In this document: positions 1-10,270 of the stretch, in pieces
How positions within the stretch are numbered: position 1 is the first letter of the stretch
How the letters are laid out: each line of letters starts with the position of its first letter
Origin: Voacanga thouarsii
Taxonomy: Eukaryota; Streptophyta; Magnoliopsida; Gentianales; Apocynaceae
Assembly (NCBI GenBank): GCA_026120185.1
Contig: JANUWF010003376.1
Coordinates: 1,116,001-1,180,000 of the forward strand
Length of the DNA: 64,000 bases
Direction: 5' to 3'
Translations under genes and position numbers: made by a program
The notes under the pieces: generated by a model
What the model was told of the DNA's origin: nothing
Seen by the model: only the letters and a program-made list of their open reading frames with translations
The model's database searches: none

Positions 1-1439
1 AAGTTTGTGAGTGAACATAGGATAAAATTCTCTAAGAACACTGGGGGTTGGTTGGTAGAGCCTGCTTCTGATTCTTCTAGTGATGGCTAGACTAGCAGGG
101 AGGAAGAACTATTAGAAGATCAGTGATATGACTTGATATTTAGACTTATATTTGTTCAATTGTTAATTTATCCATTACAACTTTTTTCTTTGTTGCAAAC
201 ATTTAAATATTCAGAATAAGGGTATTGTATAGTGTATCCATTTCCTTTTCTATAGAAGTATGATTTGATAGATTTGGATATGGAAATTTTGAGCACTTAT
301 TTTCTTTTGCAAAATATTGTATGCATTTGATATAGCAAAACTTAAAGCTGACATTGTATTGACTTTACATTTTGCATGTGCATGCCCCTTTTCCATATTA
401 ACTTATCATAATAGGTGGTTGTCACCGAAGATGGCACCAAGATACAGAACCATGGTCTGTAACAGTGTTGTTCATGATGATGAGTTATCACCACTAGATT
501 CCGAACAAATACAACACGCTACACTGACTTGTGAGAAGGATATGAACAAGAATAGGAAACGGCACCTGAGGGACCTGTGGAAGGATTAAGAACCTTGCCA
601 AACTAAGGAGGAATTTGACATCCTAAACAAATATGCTGCTAGCATGGGTACCACTACCAAGCCATAAATGCAGTTAATGGAGAGGGGGGGGGATAAGACG
701 AGACCGCAAGTGAATGCCAAATATTTGCGACAAGCGAAGAGGACTCAGGATAGGATACTACGAGGTAAGCTCCTCATTTTAATTTTTGAAAGGGGTAGAC
801 TTTTTATTTTAGCTCCATGCATTGTATATAGTGTCGTGTACCAATCACTCGAATTGTGATAGTCTTGAATTAGCTTATAAATTATTAAACACGCTTTTCC
901 ATACATGGGGAGGAATTTATAGGTTGTATCCGAGAAGTGAAATTGTGGTTGGGAAGTAAACTACTAAGACACTTAATTCGCACATTCCTTAAGGATTAAG
1001 ATAGTATATTAGGCATGGAATCATAATTAAAATAAGGAGCTTAAGTTAATTATGGAGATAGAGTAATGCATTTTCATGGATCGCTTAGATGGAATTGAGT
1101 GTAGAGAAGTTAAGGCTAAGGAAATGTGGTGCTTAATATCAGTATTGAGGAATTTTAAGTTATTATAGAGGGAGTACTAAGAATTTTTGTTTGGCTACAA
1201 TGGTCGATGTGTACCTGAACCATGAATATGGAATAATACTTAAGTATGTTATAGGCTTCTCTACTATGTTTCTGATAAACTTATCACATTACATCTACTT
1301 GAAGAAGGATAAGTGGTGAAGATAGTGATAGGATTGGGACAATAAAGATGGGTTATAGTAATGATGAGAGGCAAGAACTTTTGGCAAGTATGGTAGGTAT
1401 GAATTTTGTTCAAACACAACTTTACTTTCAAGACATGTG
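1..1439 (+). other. Unassigned sequence with two short unidentified ORFs
   Basis: Position 1 lies inside an open frame that runs to a TAG at 88-90. Its 29 codons have a Ser/Asp-rich end and could be the tail of something left of the window. An ORF at 317-589 (90 codons; a second Met at 431 begins MAPRYRTM) and one at 668-859 follow; I cannot match either to a family. A GGTAAG string near 763 looks like a splice donor but has no visible partner. By position this stretch should be the 5' internal part of the Tekay-like element whose RT remnant starts near 1440, but I see no gag or protease motif. Confidence 0.25.
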
Positions 1440-1790
1440 GAAGCTTAAGTTAATGTAAGACAAATCCGACCAAATGTAGAATTTTATCATTTGAGGTTAC
1501 TCGAGTCTATTACGGGAAGTAAGAATTTAATGGTATTAGCATATTATTATCATAGTTTTATTTGGGAATTTCTAATCATTGCATTGGCTTTGACTCGACT
1601 ACTTTAGAAAATATGACTCAGATAGGAAGATGAGAAGTATGAAATAACTCTCCAAGAATCCAAGAGAAGAACCATGTCTACTGCTATGCTTACTTTGCCA
1701 GAAGGAAAATTTAAAGCGTAATGAAAAAATGCATCAAATGAAGGATTGGAAGCTGCTATTGTAATTTCTTTGGAAAAAGGCATATTTTCC
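1440..1790 (+). pseudogene. Decayed Ty3/gypsy pol: end of RT and start of RNase H
   Basis: Conceptual translation with stops gives LAYYYHSFI at 1536-1562, matching the gypsy motif LAGYYRRFI at the RT/RNase H junction. It is followed by a region like the usual PLTxLL, then a Gln-Glu-Ser-Lys-Arg stretch like FQELKxRL, then MLTLPEG at 1686-1706 matching the APVLxLPEG motif. Several in-frame stops and small indels show that it is dead. Orientation agrees with the integrase tail at 8110-8290 and the 3' LTR at 8331, so I assign it to the same Tekay/Del-like element. Lineage is inferred from that tail and the LTR ends. Confidence 0.6.
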
Positions 1791-2161
1791 ATGATCATGT
1801 TCCTTCCTTTTTTTCTTTTCAGCTTCTTCCAACCAAATCACTTATGTCACCTTTTATTTTTGTCATAAGTTTTCTCCCAATATTTGGCTGTTTGAGGTGA
1901 CCCTAGGAACTTCATTCATGGTTTGCGAATACTTCTCATCAAACACCTCAATGCAATACCTAATTACTCCTATGACACTTTTATGTTGACTGTTTAATGT
2001 TTTCTATGTTGAGACCCTTTCCTACCGCCTCATGAATTTTTCCATTAACTAGATTTCACCCAACTTGGCAGATGCACATCGAGTTCTAATGAGTAGAAGA
2101 GTCGATTCTCATGGAGGTGCGAGGTGTGTGCTAAAAGACAAGCCATGGTACTGCATCATGG
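1791..2161. other. Unassigned stretch left of the reverse insertion
   Basis: About 370 bases with a pyrimidine-rich start and no recognisable motif in any frame. By position it should be RNase H and integrase of the backbone gypsy element, but none of the usual motifs are visible. Most of the integrase seems to be missing between here and 8110. Confidence 0.3.
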
Positions 2162-3747
2162 TGTGTAAATTTTGGGTGTATAAAATCATCAAATTTAAAT
2201 CTATCCCTTAGTCAAGTTTTAATTAAAACTTTAATACAAAAACACACATACAAGCAAGTATACTCATCGCAAGTATAGTATAGGGAATTAACGAGTATCA
2301 ATCCGCAAAGGAACAAGTACACATAAATTACTTTTCATTTATTATTTAATGGGCCCAAATAAAGTGAGAAAATAATTTAAAAAATTTAAAAATATATACA
2401 ACTCAAAGCTATAGGTTTATACAATTTAGACAATTATGTTAGAACATATGATAATGAACCAACTAACAATTCTCTCAATTAATTATCATCTTGCCATCAT
2501 AAAGGAATGTAATGTAAAGTTCAATCGTTTGTCAAGTCATGAATTTATTTAGGTAAATTCCACTTCGTTTGCCAATCCATAGAATTCTATATTTTGATTC
2601 ATATTAATAGATTTGTCAATCAAGGTAACATAACCAAAACATGCATTAATCTCATCGTTATATATTTTGATTCAATTAATAGATTTGTCAATCAAGCCAT
2701 CCTAACCAAAATATACATGAATCCCAATTCTTTAAAAATATGAAATTAGTTAATGACCTTATGTCAAGGAGAAATCAACTTAACCTTTGATTACTTAATC
2801 CTAAGATTCTAACTTCATCGTTCAAATCCATTAAGATTTAATAAGTATGAAATCAATGCAATGAAACTCCTAACATCGTTTTGTCTAAGTTATTTAGAAG
2901 AAGTCGTATCAATAACTAATGAAATCAAGTAATCAAACACCAAAGATGACAAACAATTTATCAAATAGCTGAATTAACACAAAATCATGAATCCCAAAAT
3001 AATGGTAAATTGCAATAAAACCATTGAATACATCACCCTTCAAGATAAAGATAAAAGAAAGCACTCATAAAAAAGCCTATTTCTTCACCCTTAAAGACTC
3101 TCTCGAACAATCTTCATTGATTTGGGTGAACTCCCTCTTCAATGAGAGATTAAAAATTTTTGCTTATAAATCCACCTCCCCCTATATATATCCCCTAACC
3201 CTTGTGTTTTCTTATACTTTTATAGGCCTCTTAGATGCTAAATTCGTGGCTGAGAAAGTCTTGGCCGAGTAGGAGTAGGAAAATACCAAAATCATTGGAC
3301 AATCCTTAATTTCGTGCACAAAATATTCATCTTCCAAAACGGACTTAGCACCGGGTACCTTCGACACACCTGGTGCTAGGTGCACTTTGTTCTTTATCTA
3401 GAGTTTTGCTCTATTTTTAGTCTGCAGATAGAATGGATCCGGCATCAGGTACACTTGCCAAACCTGGCACTAGCTCTATTTTGGAATTTCCCTTAAAGCT
3501 TTGCTCGAATTCTTCTGCTGGACTAGAATGGACCCGGTGCCTAGTCCATTAGCTGGGCCTACACCAAGTACATTCTGAAAATTTTCACTTTCTGCTCGAT
3601 TTTAACTTAAATTTACACATATTTGCCAAAAATACTTTTTACAAGCAAAATGTCAAGTAGAAAGGAATATGCCTAGTTATTACAACAAATGTATCTTAAA
3701 ACAACCTCAAAAACCTAGAAAAAGAATGGTGATTTTAGCCCCTATCA
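2162..3747 (-). repeat. 3' LTR of the reverse non-autonomous element
   Basis: Direct repeat of 6511-8109, aligned from TGYGTAAATT at the left to CCCCTATCA at the right. It carries worn copies of the GGCGCC-type palindromes at about 3340-3380 and 3460-3550. A TATA-like run at 3183-3192, read on the minus strand, is a candidate promoter. The ORF at 3024-3272 lies on the antisense strand of the LTR and recurs in the other LTR, so it is a by-product. Confidence 0.85.
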
Positions 3748-3760
3748 TATACCCCTTCAC
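3748..3760 (-). promoter_or_regulatory. Polypurine tract of the reverse element
   Basis: On the minus strand this reads GTGAAGGGGTATA and directly abuts the LTR start TGATAGGGG. Position and purine run are those of a plus-strand primer site. Confidence 0.6.
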
Positions 3761-5217
3761 TTGAACATTTGCTTATCCTCAAGCAAACAAGATTTAAAAC
3801 ACTTGACATTTAGAATAAGACAAAATAATTTAGCAAATTTTCCCTAGGAAAATTCATCTATAATGAAGACATAACCTTCTTCCAACCTTAAATATAAACT
3901 TGTCATTTACTCAACCCTTTTAAACCTTGTAAACTCATGTATTAAATCAAACAATCCCAAGACCATCAAATTTAAGTTAAACAAGCTTATATATAGTACA
4001 AGAGAATCATCCTACTCCTCAAGCAAAAACATAGATAACATAAATCAAATAAGTCAAGCCATTTAACCAACTCAAGCATTATAAACTCAAATTTACCCAA
4101 CTCAAGTAATGAGATAAGGAAAACTCTCCATTTTCTTTTTCCCTCTCAAAATTTTTTTCAATTACTTAGGGAATTGATAGCCTCAAGTGCATGGATTTCT
4201 CTTCACACACCGTATTGGCCCCCTTTAGTCATTATTTTTTTTCCAGCATTTTTTCCTCTCTTTTTTCTTTCTTGTCTTTTTTCATTCCTTACCTTCTTAC
4301 CTTCAGTATAGCCTCAAGAGAGTGTGATGCTTCTTTGTTTCCTCTTTTCTGCTCACTGTATTAGCCCCTTTTTCAACAAAAGGTTTGTTTCTTTTCTTTT
4401 CAACAAATGAAAGCAAAATTTTCAACTCACATTCTTTCCTTTTCACTCAAAATTTTTTTTCCTCACATTTCTTATTCCCAACTCAATGTCAAGCAAACTT
4501 TAAATCTATAATACAAGATTTAATCAACAACTCTTCCCATATTTCATCATATCATCCACATTCAAATTTAAAGAATAAAACAAAACTCAAATACCAAATA
4601 TAACCAAGGTTAACTTAAATTCTCAAGATTTAGCAAAAATCCAACTTAATACACAAGTTTACTTTTTAATAAAAATCAAACCATAATGAATGACAAATCT
4701 ATATCTAAAGCTAAAAAGAAAATTACAACTCCATTATAGATAAATAAGCTCAATTTAGCTCCAAATCTTCAAATTTTTAAATTTTCAAAATTTTTAAAAT
4801 TTTACTAAGAAAACACCAAGATAATTGATTAAAAACTTGGACAAAGAATATTACTAAACCACTCACCCACACTTAAACTAGACAATGTCCTCATTGGCAA
4901 AAAAATAAATATAAGAAAGCATCTCCAAAGGGACCAAAAATAATAAAGGGGTAGAAAGTTTAAGCAATACTTCCCAAGTGCAATAAAGTTCTAATAGATA
5001 TCAAAACATGAAATAGTTAGAAGAGCTTGTCCAAGAAGTATTTATTCAAACCTACAAAAGAAAACCCAAATAAAAATACTAGAAAAATAATAACAAAATG
5101 AAGACACACCTCAATAAAAGAAAACAAATGAAAGAAAAGTATTAATAAAAATTCTAACAAAGCAAATAAAGACATGATTCACTCCCCTACACTTAAGATG
5201 GAAAATATTTTCCTTAT
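3761..5217 (-). other. 3' untranslated internal region of the reverse element
   Basis: No coding potential is seen. Read on the minus strand, two similar boxes ending in TTAAGTGTGGG/TAGGGG-type purine runs occur at about 5165-5200 and 4862-4895, the second preceded by GAGGACATTGTC. The part at about 4540-4740 closely matches, in reverse complement, the right edge of the window (63780-64000), which shows that the two Asp-primer elements are related. Confidence 0.6.
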
Positions 5218-5766
5218 TTAGGGAAATAACACCCAACAACTCCAAATACAAAATAAAGATACAAACTCTTTCCACTTCTCATACTTCTTTATCAAACCTT
5301 TTGAAAAGAACTTAAAGCTCAAAATAGAAGATAGGCATGATGAATGTAGAAAGAAGAAAGGTTTTTGAAAAATAAAAGGTCTATGAAAACAATTTTTCTC
5401 ACTAAAGCAAATCACATAAACCTCTTTCTCTAACATTCTTTTAGACACACAAATATTTTTATCAACATATAAGTGCACATGGTCTCCAAAGAATGCATCA
5501 AACTTGAAATCACCTTTTAACCCTTCAACAGAATATTCACAATTAAAACTCCCCTTTAAACTTAGTATTTGAGTTCTCAAAGATGAGTTCAAGAAATTCT
5601 TACTTTTCAATATATCTACAAATACCAAGTTACTTCCCTTTGAATGGATTAAATGGTAAAAACTACCACCATCCTCTAAGGACTTCTTATGATGTAGCGT
5701 TGAAATATCCGACTCCTTGAGGCATGATAAATTTAACACGTCATCATTTGGACCCTTGTTCTCCAA
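5218..5766 (-). CDS. Unidentified 182-codon ORF of the non-autonomous element
   Basis: Open from MENKGPNDD to a stop near the 3' untranslated region. The first half is Ser/Leu/Lys-rich; the C-terminal 60 residues are hydrophobic and aromatic (Phe, Cys, Leu runs), possibly membrane-embedded or simply reading through a low-complexity tract. I see no Gag zinc knuckle or enzyme motif. It begins 14 bases after the stop of the ORF at 5781-6089, in another frame. It is long for an element otherwise full of stops, so it may be the element's own product or part of a degraded gag. Function unknown. Confidence 0.35.
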   Translation of the reverse strand: MENKGPNDDVLNLSCLKESDISTLHHKKSLEDGGSFYHLIHSKGSNLVFVDILKSKNFLNSSLRTQILSLKGSFNCEYSVEGLKGDFKFDAFFGDHVHLYVDKNICVSKRMLEKEVYVICFSEKNCFHRPFIFQKPFFFLHSSCLSSILSFKFFSKGLIKKYEKWKEFVSLFCIWSCWVLFP

Positions 5767-5780
5767 GAATTGAGAGGAAC

Positions 5781-6089
5781 CTAAAAAATCATATGATAAA
5801 GAGAGATTAGAATTATTAACCGTAGAGTATAATCAAATACCTCCCTGTCCACATTGGACAATTGGTCCTCATATCCCCTCTCCTTTCCTTGGAGATTCTC
5901 TTGTTCAAGCATATTGGCCATTTTGGCATCCTCAACCAACTTGGCTAGTTGTGTTCTTTGATGGCTCATTTGTTGGGATCCTTCTTTATGACACTTAATG
6001 GAGGAATTTGAATTAGCGACAAAAGAATGCATTGAGGCTTCAAGTGACGTCTCACAAAAAGCATCAACCCGAGATTGCAACTTTGCCAA
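5781..6089 (-). CDS. Unidentified short ORF, gag-like coiled region
   Basis: 102 codons starting MAKLQSRVDAF. The middle is Gln/Glu/Lys/Met-rich (QRTQLAKLVEDAKMANMLEQ), typical of a helical coiled segment such as the end of Athila-type Gag proteins, where a Gln-Leu-Ala pattern is common. There are no Cys-His boxes. It precedes the ORF at 5218-5766 in the reading direction. I rate it as a probable worn gag fragment of the element; the resemblance is weak. Confidence 0.3.
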   Translation of the reverse strand: MAKLQSRVDAFCETSLEASMHSFVANSNSSIKCHKEGSQQMSHQRTQLAKLVEDAKMANMLEQENLQGKERGYEDQLSNVDREVFDYTLRLIILISLYHMIF

Positions 6090-6484
6090 ATTCTCATCAT
6101 TGTAGCTCCTTTAATCTTGTGCCCAAAAGTAGTTGTCCTATGATGTCAATGTCGCGCTCAAAGAAAAACAAAAATCAAATCGAAAATAAAAACAAACAAA
6201 AAATAATAAAAAAATAAAGAAAAGAGAAAAAAATAAAAGGTACAAACAAATAATAGAAAAGAAAAGAAAAGAAAAACACATGCATTCACAAACTATTTAA
6301 ATACAAAAGTTAACAGTATTTATAGTACAACATGAAGTATGCTAGTCAATTAAGTCACACAATGTTACAAACAACAAGATAGAACACCGATTTACACAAG
6401 GAACATATATACATATTTACATATAGACATATGGACAAATAAACATGGTTAAATCAATAAAATCCAAACTTTCATGATATTGTT
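6090..6484 (-). other. 5' leader of the reverse element
   Basis: An A-rich tract on the plus strand (6160-6280, mostly AAAATAAA/GAAAAG) and no ORF worth calling. On the minus strand it lies between the primer site and the first ORF. Confidence 0.5.
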
Positions 6485-6501
6485 CCCCGATAACAGCACC
6501 A
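6485..6501 (-). promoter_or_regulatory. Primer-binding site, tRNA-Asp type, decayed
   Basis: On the minus strand it reads TGGTGCTGTTATCGGGG, matching the tRNA-Asp complement TGGCGCCGTTGCCGGGG with only C-to-T or G-to-A changes. It lies ten bases inside the LTR end. Confidence 0.75.
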
Positions 6502-6510
6502 AAAACTTTA

Positions 6511-8109
6511 TGCGTAAATTTTGGGTGTATAAAAATCATCAAATTTAAATCTATCTCTTAGTCAAGTTTTAATTAAAACATTAATCTCAAAACACACAAA
6601 CGAACAAGTATACTCATTACAAGCATAGTATAGGGAATTGACGAGTATCGATCCTCAAAGGAACAAGTACACACTAATCACTTTTCATTCATTGTTTAAC
6701 CGATCCAAATAAAGTGAGAAAATAATAAAAATAAAAATAAAGAAATATATACAACTCAAGGATGTAAGCTTATACAATTTAGACAATTATGTTAGAACAC
6801 ATAATAATGAACCAACTAGTAATTCTCTCAATTAATTATCATCTTAGCATCATAAAGGAATGTAAAGTAAAATTCAATCGTTTGTCAAGTAATGAATTTA
6901 CTTAGGTAAATTCCACTTCGTTTGTCAATTTATGGAATCCTATATTTTGATTCATATTAACAGATTTGTCAATCAAGATAACATAACCAAAACGTGTATT
7001 AATCTCATCATTATATATTTTAATTCAATTAGCATATTTGCCAATCAAGCCATCCTAACCAAAATATACATGAATCCCAATTCCTTAAAAACATGAAATT
7101 AGCTAATGACCTTATTTCAAGGCAAAATCAACTTAACCTTTGATCACTTGGTCCTAAAATCCTAACATCATCATTCAAATCCATTAAAATTTAACAATTA
7201 TGAAGTAAATGCAATAAAACTCCTAACATCATTTTATCTAAGTCAATTAGAAGAACTCGCATCAATAACTAATAAAATCAAGTAATTAAACACCAAGGAT
7301 GACAAAGAATTTATCAAACAACTGAATTAACACAAAATTATGAAGCCCAAAATAATATTAAATTACAATAAAACCATTAAATACATCATTGTTTAAGAAA
7401 AAGAAGACAAAGATAAAAGAAAGCACTCATAGACAAGCCTCTTTCTTCACTCTTAAAGGCTCTCTTGAACAATCCTCCTTAATTTGGGTGATCTCCTCAT
7501 TCAATAAGAGATTGAGAATTTTTGCTTATGAATCCATCTCTCTCTATGTATATCCCCTAACCCATATATTTTCTTGTGCTTTTATAGGCCTCTTGGATGC
7601 TAAATTCATGGTTGAGGAAGTCTTGGCCGAGTAAGAGTAGGAAAATACCAAAATCATTAGACAATCCCTAATTTCGTGCACAAAATATTCGCCCTCCAGA
7701 GCATACCTGGCACCAGGTACCTTTAACCCACCTGACACCTGGTGTACTCTGTTCTTCCTCTAGAGTTTTGCTCTGTTTTTTGTCTGTAGACAAAATGGAC
7801 CCGATGCCAAGTACACTTACTAGACCTGGCGCCAGGTCTGTTCTGGAATTTTCCCTGAAACTTGGCTCGAATTCTTCTACTAGACTAGAATGGACCAGGC
7901 CCTTGGTCCATTAGCTGAGCCTGGCGCCAGGTACATTCTGGAATTTTTCACTTTCTGCTCGATTTTAACTTAAATCAACACATATTTGCCAAAATATCTT
8001 TTACAAGAAAAATGTCAAATAGGAAGGAATATGCCTAATTATTACAACAAATGTATCTTAAAACAACCTCAAATAACTAGGAAAAGAATGGTAATTTTAG
8101 CCCCTATCA
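6511..8109 (-). repeat. 5' LTR of the reverse non-autonomous element
   Basis: Direct repeat of 2162-3747. Two perfect 12-bp palindromes CCTGGCGCCAGG occur at 7825-7836 and 7920-7931, with near-copies at 7706-7717 and 7731-7744, set in imperfect tandem units of roughly 100 bp. Outer end TGATAGGGG (minus strand) at 8109. Confidence 0.85.
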
Positions 8110-8330
8110 TATCCTGATATGAGATGTGTGGAGAAGTCTATCAAGATTTTTCGATCAAAATTTTAAGACTCGTCAGAATAAGCAAATACCGATGGTAAAA
8201 GTGTTATAGGAGTATCACAACACGCAGAATGCCACAAAGGAAATGGAGAAAAAGGTAAAGAAAAATACCCCGGCTTGTTGTGAAGGTACACAATGAATTT
8301 CGTGACAAAATTCTCTTAAGAAATGGAGGA
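8110..8330 (+). pseudogene. Ty3/gypsy integrase C-terminus (chromodomain region) and polypurine tract
   Basis: Despite stops, the translation at about 8185-8290 follows the plant chromovirus tail: VKVL, a Trp codon turned to TAG, YHNTQNATKEMEKKVKK, then a frameshifted remnant of the usual YPxLF. At 8296-8330 comes the stereotyped segment ending in AAGAAATGGAGGA just before the LTR, the usual purine-rich end of Tekay/Del elements. It belongs with the RT remnant at 1440-1790; the body of the integrase is absent. Confidence 0.7.
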
Positions 8331-8392
8331 TGTAGAACCCCACCTAAGCCTACCCTGGGTCAAAGGAAAGAGTTGCATTTCATGGCATATTG
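8331..8392 (+). repeat. Tekay-like 3' LTR, piece 1 of 5
   Basis: Starts TGTAGAACCCCACC directly after the polypurine tract and aligns with the start of the solo LTR at 16362 (TGTGAAACCCCAGTC). It is cut by copia-1 after 62 bp and resumes at 23096. Confidence 0.75.
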
Positions 8393-10249
8393 TATTAGAA
8401 TGTATACCCAAAATGGCCTATGTATTTCTGTATTTTGGAAATTAATAAAAGTTTCATTCATTAATGGTTATTTGTTTATATATATATTCACATTAAGGTC
8501 TAAATGTGTTAGTAAGTAATCTATGTGATTGAGTCCTACTTTCACAGTAAGGTGTAGATTATGGGCTACTAAAACATAACTAAAAAATTATTCTTAATTG
8601 ATTGATAGAGTTGAGCATTTCATTAAGGTTTAGATTATTACACTATAGTTTCTAAATAGGGAATAGTTTACTTTTAACCAATAAGTAGTCCGCTCACACC
8701 AATATATAAGCGTATTTGAAATACGTAGAATTGGACCATGGATAATAATATTTATAAAAATACTAAAATAAATAAAAATTGGCTTATCACAACTATTGCG
8801 TGAACGAGTGCCCTAAGACTTAAGTATAAGTTAGTAGTTTGGTGAAGCTGGACTTGTTCGCTTTGATGTATATTAGGTGAGGTCTTATCGCAAGTCCAAT
8901 AACCTTGTATGTTAGGTGTATAACTCTAGTTAATTAAGATAAACTTATACAATAGAATTTTTATATTTCATTACGTGAAGAAATCACCCCATTGTGATTG
9001 TTCAGGATAATCTAAATAATCAAGGATCGTGAAAAATGTGACTAAGTACACTTTTGGGTAGCTCCATGTAATAAGGGGATACATACTGGAAGTCGTAGAT
9101 TATTGGACTAACTATCAAAGGATGGTAGATGTCATTGAGAAATGTGATAGTGCATTTTTCCTATCTCAATGATGGGTGTTACGTAAAGGAGTATTTTCAT
9201 CTTCACACTTGTAGGTCGAAGATACTGTACTTACAATATTATTCTCGGGGTCAATATTTCTATGTGGTGATATACTATGTGGTGATATATGAAATATTTA
9301 AAATAATAAAATACTGCTATTTATTAGTAGAGATATTTTGGTCATTTTAGTAGCTAAGAATAATATGTCTTTTGGTCCCCAGAGTAGCTCAAATAACCTT
9401 AGTAAATTTATTTACTATATAGGCTTATTGGGTGAATTTATTATTAGAAGAATTATTCTAGGAGTCCAATTAATTATTAATTTAGATTAGACTAATTAAT
9501 TGGGCCAATTTAATTGAATGAGTTCATTAATTACTTATCTTGGGTAATTTTATATTGAGCCCAAATAGATTAATTAATTAAAAAAGTACTAATTAATTAG
9601 TCTTAGGCTAAATAAATAACAACATGGCCCATCAAGGTTTGATGGTGGTGGCTATAGGTTTGCTTGGAAACCTAGGTAGCCACCATGAAGTCTAAAGAAA
9701 AGGAAAGGAAATAAAACAAGAAAAAAGAAAAAAAAAATGGGAAAACTGGCTTTTGTGTACAATAAAGAAAAGGAAAGTTGTAGTTTTATTTAAAAAGAGA
9801 AAGGCCTTCTAATGTAAAGGTTGATTGAAATTTCCAAAAAGGAAAAAAGGAATAGCTTTCAGTTTTCCATTAAGAAACCAAAGCTGCCGGCTTTTCCCTT
9901 GGCCATTTTCCTTCTTTTTTTTTCCCTTTCACGTTTAGCTTTTCCATTTTTCTTCGAATCTTCTTCACCCTAATTCTACTTTTACCAGTAGAAGTCTATA
10001 GAGGTTCAAGCATACTCTGGAAAGTCAAGAGTTAGCAAACGTGTTAATTGTTAGATGCGAAGAAGCCAATGGTTAGCTGGTATACCTACGAAACAAATAG
10101 ACGTTCCAGTTTAGGAAGCACCATCCAACCCGAATCTAACTCCGGTTATTCAAGTAAAATGCTCTAAAAGCAAGTATTCATAGGCTTTAGCTTGGGAAAA
10201 ATTTTAAATTGCAATTTCCATTGCATATTTATTTTTCCATGGCCCTTCA
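8393..10249 (+). repeat. 5' LTR of copia-1
   Basis: Starts TATTAGAATGTATACCC (the usual TG appears as TA) and ends in CCTTCA. It aligns with 15966-16361, 20667-21250 and 22270-23095, and in reverse complement with both LTRs of copia-2. An imperfect hairpin lies at 9646-9685. There is no ORF of note; 8280-8519 and 9129-9350 are chance frames. Confidence 0.9.
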
Positions 10250-10252
10250 AGT

Positions 10253-10270
10253 TGTATCAGAGCCATGGTT
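10253..10270 (+). promoter_or_regulatory. Primer-binding site, tRNA-iMet type
   Basis: TGTATCAGAGCCATGGTT lies three bases after the LTR end and matches the plant copia consensus TGGTATCAGAGCC with one change. Confidence 0.85.

Larger units (their letters stand above)
2162..8109 (-). mobile_element. Non-autonomous LTR element, Asp-type primer site, reverse strand
   Basis: Two direct repeats of about 1.6 kb (2162-3747 and 6511-8109) bracket 2.76 kb. On the minus strand the LTR starts TGATAGGGGC and ends in ACGCA or ACACA. A primer site like the tRNA-Asp 3' end lies just inside the right-hand LTR, which sets the direction. No protease, RT, RNase H or integrase is present, so this is a LARD-like non-autonomous unit. 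It sits inside the pol remnant of the Tekay-like element. Flanking 5-mers (CATGG left, TATCC right) do not match, so no target duplication is visible. Athila kinship is inferred from the primer type and the 3' internal region. Confidence 0.8.

Noticed and set aside
3024..3272. 82-codon ORF, repeated at 7389-7634
   Set aside because: Recurs because both lie in the two LTRs of one element, on the strand opposite to its transcription.
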